This document shows positions 8,965-19,073 of a stretch of 64,000 bases of DNA, one piece after another. The stretch comes from Chitinophagales bacterium. GTDB taxonomy: Bacteria; Bacteroidota; Bacteroidia; Chitinophagales; Chitinophagaceae. Every line of letters starts with the position of its first letter. The first letter of the stretch is position 1. The stretch covers positions 167,445 to 231,444 of the forward strand of contig JAIXKI010000017.1 in assembly GCA_026936105.1 (NCBI GenBank), written 5' to 3'. Made by a program: the position numbers and the translations under genes. The notes below the pieces were generated by a model. The model was not told where the DNA came from and ran no database searches. It saw nothing but the letters and a program-made list of their open reading frames with translations.

Positions 8965-10305
8965 TTATAATTCTCTCACTGCTTTCTTGAACTGAATCCC
9001 TCTATCTTCATAATTCTTAAACAGGTCAAAGCTTGCACAGGCGGGGCTCAGTAATACTACATCTCCCTTATCAGCAAAATGAAAGGCAGCCTGTACGGAT
9101 TCCGAAGCGCTGCCGGCGTTTACAATAGGGCTAACAAACTTTCCGAAAGCATCATGGATCTTACGGTTATCTTTCCCAAGGCATATGATCGCTTTCACCT
9201 TCTCTTTCACCAGATCATTAAGTAGAGAATAATCATTTCCTTTATCCACACCTCCTAAAATCAGGATGGTTGGTTTGGTCATGCTTTCGAGGGCATACCA
9301 TGTGGAATTCACGTTGGTGGCTTTGCTGTCATTAATAAACTCCACTCCGCGAACCATTGATACGTATTCCATCCTGTGCTCCAGGCTTTGAAAATCCATT
9401 ACTGCCTCACGCACTTTTTCTTTCCTGATATCCATAGTAACAGCAGCCAGGCTCGCTGCCATGGTATTATAATGGTTATGTTTGCCTCTCAACGCAAAAT
9501 CAAAAACACTCATCATTTTATATTCGGTGCCTGTCCTGATGTACATATCTCCGTCTTTGATAAATGCTCCGTGGGTTAATTCTTTTCTCATACTGAATGG
9601 CAGTAGTTTAGATTGAATATTGAATTGTTTTAAATATTTCATAGTTACTTCATCATCTTCGCAGTAAATGAAATAATCATTGGTCTGCTGGTTCATGGTG
9701 ATCCGGAATTTGCTCCGGATATAATTTTCAAATTTGTACTCATAGCGATCCAGGTGATCTTCAGTGATATTGGTCAGCACAGCTATATCCGGCCTGAAGG
9801 TCTTAATATCATCTAACTGGAAACTGCTCACTTCCGCCACATATAATTGCTTCGGATCTGTTGCTACCCGGCGGGCAAATGAAAAACCAATGTTGCCGAC
9901 TAATGCACAATCCAAACCCGCTTTCTCGCAGATATGAAAAATAAGCGCCGTTGTGGTCGTCTTTCCGTTACTTCCCGTGATAGCAATGATTTTGCTGTTC
10001 CCTTTGAAGCGGTAAGCCAGTTCCATTTCACTGATGACCTCAATTCCTTTTGCCCGTATCTTTCTCACCATTTCATTCTTTTCCGGAATTCCCGGGCTTT
10101 TCATCACTTCATCGGATCTGAGGATCCGTTCTTCATCATGACCACTTTCTTCAAATTCAATTCCTGCCTGTTTCAGTTCGCTACGGTAATTTTCTTTCAA
10201 AGAACCTGAATCGGAAACGAACACGTCATAACCTTTTTGTTTAGCCAGCAAGGCAGCGCCCACACCGCTTTCGCCTCCGCCTAATATGACCATTCGCTTG
10301 CTCAT
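8965..10305 (-). CDS. murD: UDP-N-acetylmuramoyl-L-alanine--D-glutamate ligase MurD
   Basis: MurD adds D-Glu to UDP-MurNAc-L-Ala in the cytoplasm. The Rossmann start LGGGESGVG is at residues 8-16, the ATP loop GSNGKTT at 111-117, and NDSKATN, typical of MurD, lies in the C-terminal half. Length 446 is normal. About 156 nt without a recognisable element separate it from mraY upstream; ftsW follows closely. Confidence 0.97.
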   Translation of the reverse strand: MSKRMVILGGGESGVGAALLAKQKGYDVFVSDSGSLKENYRSELKQAGIEFEESGHDEERILRSDEVMKSPGIPEKNEMVRKIRAKGIEVISEMELAYRFKGNSKIIAITGSNGKTTTTALIFHICEKAGLDCALVGNIGFSFARRVATDPKQLYVAEVSSFQLDDIKTFRPDIAVLTNITEDHLDRYEYKFENYIRSKFRITMNQQTNDYFIYCEDDEVTMKYLKQFNIQSKLLPFSMRKELTHGAFIKDGDMYIRTGTEYKMMSVFDFALRGKHNHYNTMAASLAAVTMDIRKEKVREAVMDFQSLEHRMEYVSMVRGVEFINDSKATNVNSTWYALESMTKPTILILGGVDKGNDYSLLNDLVKEKVKAIICLGKDNRKIHDAFGKFVSPIVNAGSASESVQAAFHFADKGDVVLLSPACASFDLFKNYEDRGIQFKKAVREL

Positions 10306-10461
10306 GTTTCATCACATGTACGGAATATGGTTCTTCACAAGCATTGATTTCTCAACTGCACCACAATTCGGTTTGGATCTTGTATCCGGTTTTTCGGAAA
10401 ATTGGATCAGGGTTTTTCAATAATATTTTCAGATATCGAACCGCCCTAAAATCTTCTTGCC

Positions 10462-11739
10462 TTATCTCAACTTCAACGTCACTATACTTGCCAATACACA
10501 GAGTACCGTCACTATCCAGAACCTCGTCACAATTTTTGCTTCATGATACCCCAGCTTCTGGTAATGATGATGCAGGGGGCTCATTAAAAAAATCCTTTTC
10601 CCTGCACCATACTTTCTTTTTGTGTATTTAAAATATCCGACCTGCAGCATCACACTGACATTCTCCACCAAAAACACTCCGCAGAAGATCGGTATCAGCA
10701 ATTCCTTATGCACAATGATGGCCAACGCTGCAATGATGCCGCCCAATGTAAGGCTGCCGGTATCACCCATAAATACCTGCGCCGGATATGAATTATACCA
10801 TAGAAAACCGACACAGGCTCCAATCATCGCCGCAATAAATATGGACAACTCATCCAGATCCGGGATGTACATGATATTCAGGTAATCGGCAAAAAAGAAA
10901 TTACCGCTGCAATAAGCAAAAATCCCCAGCACTACTCCTATCAATGCCGATGTGCCTGATGCAAGCCCATCCAAACCATCCGTGATATTGGCACCGTTCG
11001 AAACTGCCGTGATGATGAATATCACGATCACTATGTAAAGAACCCAAGTATAATCTCTCCAGCCCGACGGTAACAATTTTGAATAATTGAACTCATGGTT
11101 TTTCACAAAGGGTATTGTGGTGATTGGAGTCTTTGTTTCAACAAAATATTTTGTCCTTCCATTCACTTCCTTCGCAATGACCATCGTGTCACTTGTTGCC
11201 GGGGTGCCGATAAACTCTCTCCAAATTTTTACGTTACTGTTGAAATAAAGAGTGGCCCCGACAATTACACCCAACCCAATCTGCCCAAGTATTTTAAACT
11301 TTCCTGCCAATCCATGCTTATCGCTCTTTTTATACTTTTCTCCTTTTTGCAGGGCTGCTTTCTTAGCTTTCAGCTTTAAATAATCATCTACAAATCCGAT
11401 AATTCCCAGCCAAACAGTGCTGAACACCATCAAACGCACATACGCTTTATTCAGGTTGGCCAGCAATAAGGTCGGAACCAGAATCGCAAGAATGATAATG
11501 ATCCCACCCATTGTCGGCGTTCCTTTCTTTTTCTCCTCGCCGGCTAAGCCCAGATCACGAACTCCTTCTCCTACTAATTTATTTTTAAGAATACGGATCA
11601 GTTTTTTTCCATAGATCATGGTGATGATCAATGAAAGAAGCATCGCCATTAAAACCCTGAAAGAAATAAACTCGAATAAACCGCTGCCGGGAAACTTGTG
11701 TCCGCTCTCGTTCAGCCAATGAAATAAATGATACAGCAT
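10462..11739 (-). CDS. mraY: Phospho-MurNAc-pentapeptide transferase MraY
   Basis: MraY transfers phospho-MurNAc-pentapeptide to undecaprenyl phosphate, making lipid I. It is a multi-pass membrane enzyme. The Asp pair in GFVDDYLKLK is at residues 118-119, NITDGLDGLA lies about two thirds along, and the SPLHHH motif is near the C-terminus. At 425 residues it exceeds the usual 360 because of an extra loop of about 60 residues between membrane segments (from KIWREF to the DYTWV region). I believe this loop is common in Bacteroidetes MraY. Confidence 0.97.
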   Translation of the reverse strand: MLYHLFHWLNESGHKFPGSGLFEFISFRVLMAMLLSLIITMIYGKKLIRILKNKLVGEGVRDLGLAGEEKKKGTPTMGGIIIILAILVPTLLLANLNKAYVRLMVFSTVWLGIIGFVDDYLKLKAKKAALQKGEKYKKSDKHGLAGKFKILGQIGLGVIVGATLYFNSNVKIWREFIGTPATSDTMVIAKEVNGRTKYFVETKTPITTIPFVKNHEFNYSKLLPSGWRDYTWVLYIVIVIFIITAVSNGANITDGLDGLASGTSALIGVVLGIFAYCSGNFFFADYLNIMYIPDLDELSIFIAAMIGACVGFLWYNSYPAQVFMGDTGSLTLGGIIAALAIIVHKELLIPIFCGVFLVENVSVMLQVGYFKYTKRKYGAGKRIFLMSPLHHHYQKLGYHEAKIVTRFWIVTVLCVLASIVTLKLR

Positions 11740-11832
11740 TATCGGTTATTGGTTTACTCTTTCTTTTTTTCTTGTTTTCTTTTATTCATTTCCATTCATC
11801 GCCGGCTCTCTCCTCACACCTTTGTTCTAAAC

Positions 11833-13296
11833 TCATTTTTCCAATTCATCAAATATCTCTTTTACAACTTCTTTATCATCGAAGTGGGTTTTTACTCCTT
11901 TTATCTCCTGATATTTCTCATGACCTTTCCCGGCTACAAGAATGATATCTTCAGGATCGGCAAAACTTATGGCCGCTTTGATCGCTTCTTTTCTGTCCAC
12001 AATTGAGATATACTTTCTTCTTGCCGCTGTGCTCACTCCCGCTTCCATATCCTTAATGATCTGTGCCGGGTCTTCACTTCTCGGATTGTCACTGGTGAAG
12101 AACACCCTGTCACTGTACTCGCAGGCTACTTCAGCCATCTCCGGTCTTTTGGTTTTATCTCTGTCCCCACCGCATCCCACTACCGTTGTGATCTTCTCAA
12201 AACCTTTTCTCAGTTTCTTTATGGTAGCCAGCACATTCAGTAATGCATCCGGAGTATGCGCATAATCCACGATGACCATCACTTTTTCCTTTTCAGACAC
12301 CATATAATCAAATCTTCCTTCTGCACCGGTCAATACACTCAGCTGTCTCAACACTTCATGCTTATCTTCATTCATGCAAATGGCTGCACCATAAACAGCC
12401 AGCAGATTATAGGCGTTGAACTCACCGATCAATCTGAAATGAACTTCACTGTCATTTACGGTCATCACCAGGCCGGTCAGATTATTCTCTAATATCTTCC
12501 CTTTATAATCTGCTATTGTTCTCAGACTGTAGAAATATTTTTTTGCATGAGTATTCTGCAGCATCACTTCTCCTCTTTTATCATCTTTATTGCTGACAGC
12601 AAAAGCATCAGAAGGCAATGAATCAAAAAAGGACTTTTTCACCCGGATATACTCTTCAAAAGTTTTATGATAATCCAGATGATCATGAGTGATATTACTG
12701 AAAATACCTCCGGCAAAATGCAGCCCTGCCATACGGTGTTGTTGTATGGCATGAGAGCTTGCTTCCATGAAAACATGAGAACAACCTGATTCATGCATTT
12801 GCTTCAGCAAACTGTTCAGGGTGACCGCATCGGGAGTAGTATGTGTAGCAGACATCACACTCCCGCCGATCCTGTTTTCTACCGTACTCAGCAAACCGCT
12901 TTTATAACCCAACGATGTAAAGAGCTTATACAATAATGTTGCTATGGTTGTCTTACCATTGGTTCCCGTCACTCCCACCAGTGTCATCTTCTCTGAAGGA
13001 GAACCAAAAAAATTATGAGCAATATATCCGGATGCGATTGCACTGTCTTCCACCTGCACATAAGTGACTCCTTCCTTCAAAGCAGAAGGGATCGCTTCAC
13101 ATACTATGACCACAGCGCCGGAACCGATCGCTTTTTCAATGAACTGATGACCGTCTGCCGCTGTTCCTTTCACTGCAATGAAAGCTGTACCGTTTTTCAC
13201 TTTCCTGGAATCGATCTGCACCTCACTTACTTCCACATCCCTGCTTCCCGTTACCGACCTGATGCTCACTTTATATAATAACTCCTGCAGTTTCAT
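11833..13296 (-). CDS. murE: UDP-MurNAc-tripeptide ligase MurE (meso-diaminopimelate type)
   Basis: MurE adds the third residue of the stem peptide. The ATP loop GTNGKTT is at residues 111-117. The motif DNPR at 403-406 is the signature of enzymes using meso-diaminopimelate rather than lysine, so the wall is predicted to be the DAP type. Length 487 is normal. The ATG begins 1 nt after the ftsI stop, which implies tight coupling. Confidence 0.97.
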   Translation of the reverse strand: MKLQELLYKVSIRSVTGSRDVEVSEVQIDSRKVKNGTAFIAVKGTAADGHQFIEKAIGSGAVVIVCEAIPSALKEGVTYVQVEDSAIASGYIAHNFFGSPSEKMTLVGVTGTNGKTTIATLLYKLFTSLGYKSGLLSTVENRIGGSVMSATHTTPDAVTLNSLLKQMHESGCSHVFMEASSHAIQQHRMAGLHFAGGIFSNITHDHLDYHKTFEEYIRVKKSFFDSLPSDAFAVSNKDDKRGEVMLQNTHAKKYFYSLRTIADYKGKILENNLTGLVMTVNDSEVHFRLIGEFNAYNLLAVYGAAICMNEDKHEVLRQLSVLTGAEGRFDYMVSEKEKVMVIVDYAHTPDALLNVLATIKKLRKGFEKITTVVGCGGDRDKTKRPEMAEVACEYSDRVFFTSDNPRSEDPAQIIKDMEAGVSTAARRKYISIVDRKEAIKAAISFADPEDIILVAGKGHEKYQEIKGVKTHFDDKEVVKEIFDELEK

Positions 13297-13297
13297 T

Positions 13298-15403
13298 TTA
13301 ACTTAACTGTAGGTAAACCGTCGCTCCTTTCTTAATGACACTTCCTTCGGAAAGCGATTGTGCCATCACTTTGCCCTTTCCATTCGGTACTACTTTTAAT
13401 CCAATATTCTCCAGAAGAAACAAGGCGTCTTTCAATCCCATTCCCTTTACATCCGGCATGGTCTGCTTTTTTATCTCATTAGGCTTTACCAAAGGCTCAT
13501 AATTCTTTGCATACACATCTGCCCAGGTATGTTGCAGAGAAGAATCCGTATAACTAATGTTTAACTGCTTAAATACATTCCTGATGTCATTGGCATTGCC
13601 TGCATAGAAATAAGAAGAGCTGTCTTTTGATGCTGCATATAAAGAAGAATTCTTCTTGTCAACATACATTGCATAAAGACGTGTGGCTACTTCTTTGAAC
13701 ACCGGAGCTGCCAGTTGTCCACCATAATGCAGATATGAATGCGGTTTTGTCCGGATCACTACAATACAGGTATATTGAGGATCATTAGCCGGGAAATATC
13801 CGACAAAGGATGCCTGGTACACTCCATCACTGTATTTCAATTTTCCATCTGCAACATGTGCAGTGCCCGTCTTTCCTGCTACCTGGAAAGGCATTCCCTT
13901 GAAGGCAGGCCTGCCCGTTCCTTCTTTCACCACATCCTCCATACATTCTTTTGCTGATCTTATTACTGAAGGAGAGCAAAAATCATCACTGATCATAACC
14001 GGGTTATTTTCTTTCAGCACCACCCCATTGCTCTGCACACGGCTCACGAGATAGGGCTTCATCATCTTTCCATCGTTGGCAACAGCATTATAAAGCATAA
14101 GCGTTTGTAACGGGCTTACTTCAACCGCATATCCAAAACACATAGTGACCAAATCTTTCAGATTGGCTCCTTTTCCCAAATTGGCCATGTGTGGCCTGTC
14201 TTCACCAACAAGATCAATACCTGTTACAGTATCCAGATGAAAACGGTGTAAATATTCTTTGAATTTCCAGGGCTGGCTTGCAAAAGACTGGTACCCGATC
14301 TTGCTCATCCCGATATTTGAGCTGTGAGCAAAACATTCTTTTACCGTAAGTACCGGTTTAGGGGCTCTTTCCGCATCATTTACTTCACGCACTCCCACAA
14401 ATGCTTTACCGGCGCTGCCGATTTCTACTTTATCTTCCGTGGTGATCTTTCCTTCACTCAACACGCTTAATAAAGTTGCCAGTTTGAAGGTGGAGCCCGG
14501 TTCAGTAGTTAGCATCGCATAATTATAATCTTCATCATAAGTACCGTCCGGCCTGCGGCCAAGATTTGCCATGGCTTTGATCTTACCAGTCCTGGTTTCC
14601 ATTACAATGCAGGCACCATAGCGGGCTTCACTTTTTTCCATCATATTCATCAGTGAATTTTCCGCTATATCCTGAATGTTCACGTCCAGAGTTGTGATAA
14701 TGTCTTTCCCGTTTTCCGGTTCTATTTCATATCCATCCACCGGAACAGCCACTCCTCCTGTAATGAAGCGTACCAATCGTTTTCCTTTCTGCCCTTTCAG
14801 CAACGAATCATAGGTCCTTTCCAATCCGATATTTTGCGCATTTTCCCGATAAAGGCCTATTGTTCTTTTTGCCATCATCATGAAAGGGTTTTTGCGGAAG
14901 GGCTTAACCTCTGCAATGACACCACTTTTATTTCTTCCCAACTTCACCAAAGGAAAATCTCTGAATACCTTAAACTGTGCAAAACTCAATTTCTTCTTAA
15001 GAGGATAGTAGCGTTGCCTGCTGTTATAAGCCGCCTGCAATTCCTTTTTATATTGTGCTGCTGACTTATCAGCAAAGAAACCTGCGAGTGATTTTGAAAA
15101 AGCATCAATATTTTCTTTGAAGATTTTTCCGTTCTTCTCTCTGAGGCCATCAGCCATAAAGTCAATGTAAATATTGAACTGAGGAAGTGAAGTACTGAGC
15201 ATCTGACCGTCTTCGCTGTATATCGTTCCTCTCTCAGCATCCACAGGAATGAAGCGCTGGTGCATGCTGTCACCCATGCTGCGCCAGTAATTTCCCTGGA
15301 CACGCTGAATATAGAAAGCACGTCCCAGAACAAAACAGCTTAATGCTATAATACCTAAAAAACTCAGGTAGACCCGCCATAATATGTCACGCCTGACTTC
15401 CAA
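13298..15403 (-). CDS. ftsI: Septal transpeptidase FtsI (class B penicillin-binding protein 3)
   Basis: FtsI cross-links septal peptidoglycan and works with FtsW. One N-terminal membrane anchor (about residues 11-30) is followed by the pedestal domain and the transpeptidase. The SxxK nucleophile motif is S304-TF-K307, SSN is at 361-363, and KTG at 511-513. A single PASTA domain occupies about 644-701. Length is 701. It supplies a reference triad for the transpeptidase part of the 1743-residue protein. FtsL lies 112 nt upstream. Confidence 0.97.
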   Translation of the reverse strand: MEVRRDILWRVYLSFLGIIALSCFVLGRAFYIQRVQGNYWRSMGDSMHQRFIPVDAERGTIYSEDGQMLSTSLPQFNIYIDFMADGLREKNGKIFKENIDAFSKSLAGFFADKSAAQYKKELQAAYNSRQRYYPLKKKLSFAQFKVFRDFPLVKLGRNKSGVIAEVKPFRKNPFMMMAKRTIGLYRENAQNIGLERTYDSLLKGQKGKRLVRFITGGVAVPVDGYEIEPENGKDIITTLDVNIQDIAENSLMNMMEKSEARYGACIVMETRTGKIKAMANLGRRPDGTYDEDYNYAMLTTEPGSTFKLATLLSVLSEGKITTEDKVEIGSAGKAFVGVREVNDAERAPKPVLTVKECFAHSSNIGMSKIGYQSFASQPWKFKEYLHRFHLDTVTGIDLVGEDRPHMANLGKGANLKDLVTMCFGYAVEVSPLQTLMLYNAVANDGKMMKPYLVSRVQSNGVVLKENNPVMISDDFCSPSVIRSAKECMEDVVKEGTGRPAFKGMPFQVAGKTGTAHVADGKLKYSDGVYQASFVGYFPANDPQYTCIVVIRTKPHSYLHYGGQLAAPVFKEVATRLYAMYVDKKNSSLYAASKDSSSYFYAGNANDIRNVFKQLNISYTDSSLQHTWADVYAKNYEPLVKPNEIKKQTMPDVKGMGLKDALFLLENIGLKVVPNGKGKVMAQSLSEGSVIKKGATVYLQLS

Positions 15404-15515
15404 TGACTGCTCTTTTTAGTTGTTTAATGTCTCCTGATCTTACAGAAATAGTATCTGATGCCGCCCTTTAAAAATTATTCGCCGTTCCTTATCTATGTTC
15501 GCCTGTTATTATGTT

Positions 15516-15872
15516 TCAATTCTTCTTTACTGAATCAGATAATATTACCGGGGATACTATTAATTCTTTCAAACCCAACGGCTCCACTGCTTTTGCCAAC
15601 TCACTTTCCTGGCTCCTGAACATCACCTCACTCTTTACCGTTTTATATTCATACTTCAATTCCTTCACCTCTTTTCCTGTTTTGTTGATCGCCCGGATCA
15701 TATTATCTGCATAGTGACCGTTGTGTATATAGATCACTGCCAATAAAGTGAGAAATAAAAAAAAAGGAATCTGTTTCACTATCGAATGATAATTCAGGAT
15801 CTTCTTCCATCCTGAATGGATTCCATCCCGTACTTTCGTTTGTTCACTGCTTTCCTGATTTTCCATATTCAT
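15516..15872 (-). CDS. ftsL: FtsL-like cell division protein
   Basis: This is a 118-residue bitopic protein with a basic N-terminus, one membrane helix at about residues 34-51 and a helical, coiled-coil-prone segment (about 55-95). FtsL pairs with FtsB/FtsQ and activates the septal synthase. Primary sequence is poorly conserved in this family, so the call rests on size, topology and the invariant position between rsmH and ftsI. A second ATG two codons in could be the start. Confidence 0.85.
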   Translation of the reverse strand: MNMENQESSEQTKVRDGIHSGWKKILNYHSIVKQIPFFLFLTLLAVIYIHNGHYADNMIRAINKTGKEVKELKYEYKTVKSEVMFRSQESELAKAVEPLGLKELIVSPVILSDSVKKN

Positions 15873-15995
15873 TGACTTTCATTTTCTTTTTCCGGATCAA
15901 GTGCCACAATCCGTAGATGCGGCACTTATATCCGGTGTTAGTTTCAAAGGATTTAGATTTCTCAGAATTTATACCCTCACGTGTACTGTTCATTA

Positions 15996-16925
15996 TTATT
16001 GAAACCCTCCCCCCTCTTTCATTCTCTTTTCTGCGATCCTCAGCTTGGCGCTGCGTGCCCTTGGATTCCTTTTCACTTCATCTTCTGCAGGCAGGATCGG
16101 TTTTTTTGTTACCACTCTCAGTTCATTTGTTTTCTCAATATTGAAAAAAGGATTACTCACCGGTTCTTCAAATGACCCGGACCTGAAAAAATTCTTCACC
16201 AGCCTGTCTTCCAGAGAATGAAAAGTGATCACTGCGATCCTTCCTCCCGGCTTCAATAAAGCAGGAACCTGGAGAAGCATCTCCTTTAATGCGCCCAATT
16301 CATCATTCACTTCTATCCGTAATGCCTGAAACACTTTTGCGAAGTATTTATCCGGACTACCTTTTACAATATTGCGAATTGCATTCTGCAGATCGCCGGT
16401 GGTCTGTAAGGGTGTTGACCTGCGAACCGTAACGATGGTCCGTGCAAGCGTTTTTGCATTGGTTACCTCTCCATACTGTTCAAACAACTTATGAAGCCTT
16501 TGTTCATCATAGGTGTTTACGATATCAGCTGCAGTGATGTCCTGATTCTGATCCATTCTCATGTCCAACGCAGCATTGAAGCGTGTGGAAAACCCCCGCT
16601 GTTCTTCATCAAACTGATGACTACTCACTCCCAGATCTGCAAGAATACCGTTCACCTCTTGCACCTGATGCAAACGGAGAAAACGATGCAGATGACGAAA
16701 ATTCTGCCGGATAAAAATTATTCTGGAATCTGAGGGAAGATTTTTTTGTGCATCTGAATCCTGATCAAAAGCCAACAGCCTTCCCCGGGGACCAAGTTGT
16801 TTCAAGATCGCTTTAGAATGGCCGCCGCCACCAAAAGTGCAATCCACATATATGCCGCCGGGGTCTATCTTCAGACCACCTACTGTTTCTTTCAAAAGAA
16901 CCGGTGTATGGTATGACTGTGCCAA
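15996..16925 (-). CDS. rsmH: 16S rRNA (cytosine(1402)-N(4))-methyltransferase RsmH
   Basis: RsmH (MraW) methylates N4 of C1402 in 16S rRNA, tuning the ribosomal P site. The S-adenosylmethionine loop DCTFGGGGHS is at residues 28-37. The motif GILADLGVSSHQ and the C-terminal NPRARSAKLR segment are typical. Length 309 is normal. It follows mraZ by 24 nt. Confidence 0.97.
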   Translation of the reverse strand: MAQSYHTPVLLKETVGGLKIDPGGIYVDCTFGGGGHSKAILKQLGPRGRLLAFDQDSDAQKNLPSDSRIIFIRQNFRHLHRFLRLHQVQEVNGILADLGVSSHQFDEEQRGFSTRFNAALDMRMDQNQDITAADIVNTYDEQRLHKLFEQYGEVTNAKTLARTIVTVRRSTPLQTTGDLQNAIRNIVKGSPDKYFAKVFQALRIEVNDELGALKEMLLQVPALLKPGGRIAVITFHSLEDRLVKNFFRSGSFEEPVSNPFFNIEKTNELRVVTKKPILPAEDEVKRNPRARSAKLRIAEKRMKEGGGFQ

Positions 16926-16949
16926 TGATGAAGGGTTACGATTAAAAAA

Positions 16950-17405
16950 TCATTCCTTGTCCTTTGCCATTACATCTTTAGCCAGATCACTGAATGCCTC
17001 CGCAGAGAAAGAGTCAAAGAGCTGTTTGTACTTATTACTATCCCAGATTTCAATTTTATTGACCGCCGCCACCAATACGATATCTTTCTTCAACTCTGCA
17101 TACTCCTTCAGATTTGGTGGTATCAGCAAACGACCTGCACTGTCCGGTTCCACCTGCGTTGCTCCGTTCAAAAAATAACGGAGAAACTGCCTGACCTTTG
17201 GATCAAAGTCGTTCAGCTTTGTGATCTTGTCGAAGAGCGGTTCCCAGTTTTTTAAAGGATAAAGGCTAAGGCATTTTTCAAATCCCCTGTTGATAACAAA
17301 ATGAGCAGCCTCCACTTCCGGTAATTGCTTTTTAAAGCCTGCCGGTAGTAGAAACCGCCCCTTGGCGTCTAACGTTGATTCGTATTCGCCCAGAAAACCT
17401 GTCAT
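16950..17405 (-). CDS. mraZ: Transcriptional regulator MraZ
   Basis: MraZ is the AbrB-fold DNA-binding regulator of dcw clusters and usually represses its own operon. The protein has 151 residues and two SpoVT/AbrB-like repeats. The first starts at GEYESTLDAKGRFLLPAGF and the second contains DSAGRLLIPPNL at about 89-100. It heads the cluster. Three GTG(G) boxes at 10-nt spacing lie just upstream and are likely its binding sites. Confidence 0.96.
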   Translation of the reverse strand: MTGFLGEYESTLDAKGRFLLPAGFKKQLPEVEAAHFVINRGFEKCLSLYPLKNWEPLFDKITKLNDFDPKVRQFLRYFLNGATQVEPDSAGRLLIPPNLKEYAELKKDIVLVAAVNKIEIWDSNKYKQLFDSFSAEAFSDLAKDVMAKDKE

Positions 17406-17852
17406 TATCAGAGATTTGGGTCAATTTTTAAATAATTGCCACAAAATAACACATTTTACCACTCCGCCAACAAATTTTATAATTTTTATTTTTTCCACAT
17501 ATATTTTCTTGTCTTAAATCAATACTGTAAAGGGTTTCAGGGGGAGTCAAAAAATTGGGCCCGAATGTACTGTGGATTAGGTGTGAATTACAGTGGATAA
17601 GCTGTTGATAAATCCAACATTTATCTGAGAACGAATTGCTCTATAAGCTCAGTTGCCTGTAATCATTAAGAACAACTCTTCATTATTCATTATTGATAGC
17701 TGAAAGAAAAATTGCTTTATTACAGATCCATTTTTTATGAATAAAAGAGGTTTCTGATTTATTGAAGATATCCAACAAGGCCCGGGCTATTTTTTAAGAG
17801 AGAATATAAATAGCTTCGCCGTTCAATAAATACGACAGTTGGTCGTCAAAAA
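17406..17852. other. Divergent intergenic region mraZ/queA
   Basis: This AT-rich, 447-nt region holds the candidate MraZ operator at the mraZ side. On the plus strand TAGCTTCG at 17811-17818 differs by one base from the TAnnTTTG promoter element and lies 34 nt before queA. Nothing else was recognised. Confidence 0.5.
17439..17462 (-). promoter_or_regulatory. Candidate MraZ operator overlapping a promoter-like element
   Basis: Read on the minus strand, GTGG (17462-17459), GTG (17452-17450) and GTGG (17442-17439) recur at exactly 10-nt intervals, one helical turn. Known MraZ proteins bind tandem G-rich repeats at this spacing. A -7-like TATTTTG lies between the second and third boxes, so binding would block transcription. 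mraZ starts 34 nt downstream. Confidence 0.5.
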
Positions 17853-19073
17853 ATGAATCCGAAAGAACTTTCGATACAAGACTTCACTTATCAACTTCCA
17901 TCCGAACGCATAGCCAAATATCCTCTTACAGAGAGAGACGCTTCTAAACTGCTGATCTATGTAAACGGGAAAATCAAGGAAGATACCTACCATAACATTG
18001 CAGGACATATCCCTGAAAATTCATTTCTGATCTTTAATGATACAAAAGTGATCGAAGTAAGACTGTTGTTTCAAAAAGCAACAGGCGGTGTAATTGAAAT
18101 ATTCTGCCTTTCACCGGATGACCGGTATCCTGATATTTCCACTGCACTTGCTCAGCATGAAAAGGTTTATTGGCAATGCCTTATCGGAGGCGCTTCCAAA
18201 TGGAAGCCCGGGCAAGTGCTGCAAAAAAAGATCGGCCCGGTAATTCTGAATGCACACTACGTATCCAAACATTCCAGTCATTTCGTCATTGAGATGTCCT
18301 GGTTTCCTGCACATTTAAGTTTTGCAGAAGTGCTTCATCATGCAGGAGCGATCCCCTTGCCTCCTTATATAAAAAGAGAAGCTGAGCCTTCTGATGCAGA
18401 CAGGTATCAAACGATCTATGCTCATACGGATGGTTCAGTGGCAGCGCCGACAGCAGGATTGCATTTCACCCCCTACATTTTTGAACAACTGGAGAAAAAG
18501 AATATTCAAAAGGATTTTGTAACACTTCATGTGGGCGCCGGCACTTTTAAGCCGGTGAAGAGCGATACCATGGCCGGCCATGATATGCATTCTGAATACA
18601 TTGATGTGAACATTGCATTTATGAAAAGACTTCTGAAAAATCTTCATAACAAGGTTATAGCAGTCGGCACAACTTCACTCAGAACTATTGAGAGTTTATA
18701 CAGATTAGGAGTTAAAGTTAAAGCTGATCCCTCTATCCCGCCTGAAGATTTATATTTAACACAATGGGAATCATATAATGGCGGGGGTAATAATATAAGT
18801 GCAGAAGAATCTTTGCTATCGCTGATAAAATGGATGTCTTTACGTAAAATAGAAAGGCTTATTACCAAAACCCGGTTGATCATTGCCCCGGGATATCAGA
18901 TGAAGATTGCAGATGCATTGATCACTAATTTTCATCAACCGCAATCCACTTTATTATTGTTAGTAGCAGCTTTGATCGGCGACGGCTGGAAAAATGTATA
19001 TCAGTATGCACTGGAAAATGACTTCCGGTTTTTGAGTTACGGAGACGGTTGCCTGCTATGGGGTGTTCTTTGA
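17853..19073 (+). CDS. queA: S-adenosylmethionine:tRNA ribosyltransferase-isomerase QueA
   Basis: QueA transfers the ribosyl group of S-adenosylmethionine to preQ1-modified tRNA, giving epoxyqueuosine. Typical segments are FNDTKVIEVRL, TDGSVAAPTAGLHFT (residues about 190-205), HVGAGTFKPV and, near the C-terminus, ITNFHQPQSTLLLLV. At 406 residues it is longer than the E. coli enzyme (about 356), with extra sequence in the middle and before the C-terminal motif. Its last 18 nt overlap the end of the convergent kinase gene. Confidence 0.95.
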   Translation: MNPKELSIQDFTYQLPSERIAKYPLTERDASKLLIYVNGKIKEDTYHNIAGHIPENSFLIFNDTKVIEVRLLFQKATGGVIEIFCLSPDDRYPDISTALAQHEKVYWQCLIGGASKWKPGQVLQKKIGPVILNAHYVSKHSSHFVIEMSWFPAHLSFAEVLHHAGAIPLPPYIKREAEPSDADRYQTIYAHTDGSVAAPTAGLHFTPYIFEQLEKKNIQKDFVTLHVGAGTFKPVKSDTMAGHDMHSEYIDVNIAFMKRLLKNLHNKVIAVGTTSLRTIESLYRLGVKVKADPSIPPEDLYLTQWESYNGGGNNISAEESLLSLIKWMSLRKIERLITKTRLIIAPGYQMKIADALITNFHQPQSTLLLLVAALIGDGWKNVYQYALENDFRFLSYGDGCLLWGVL

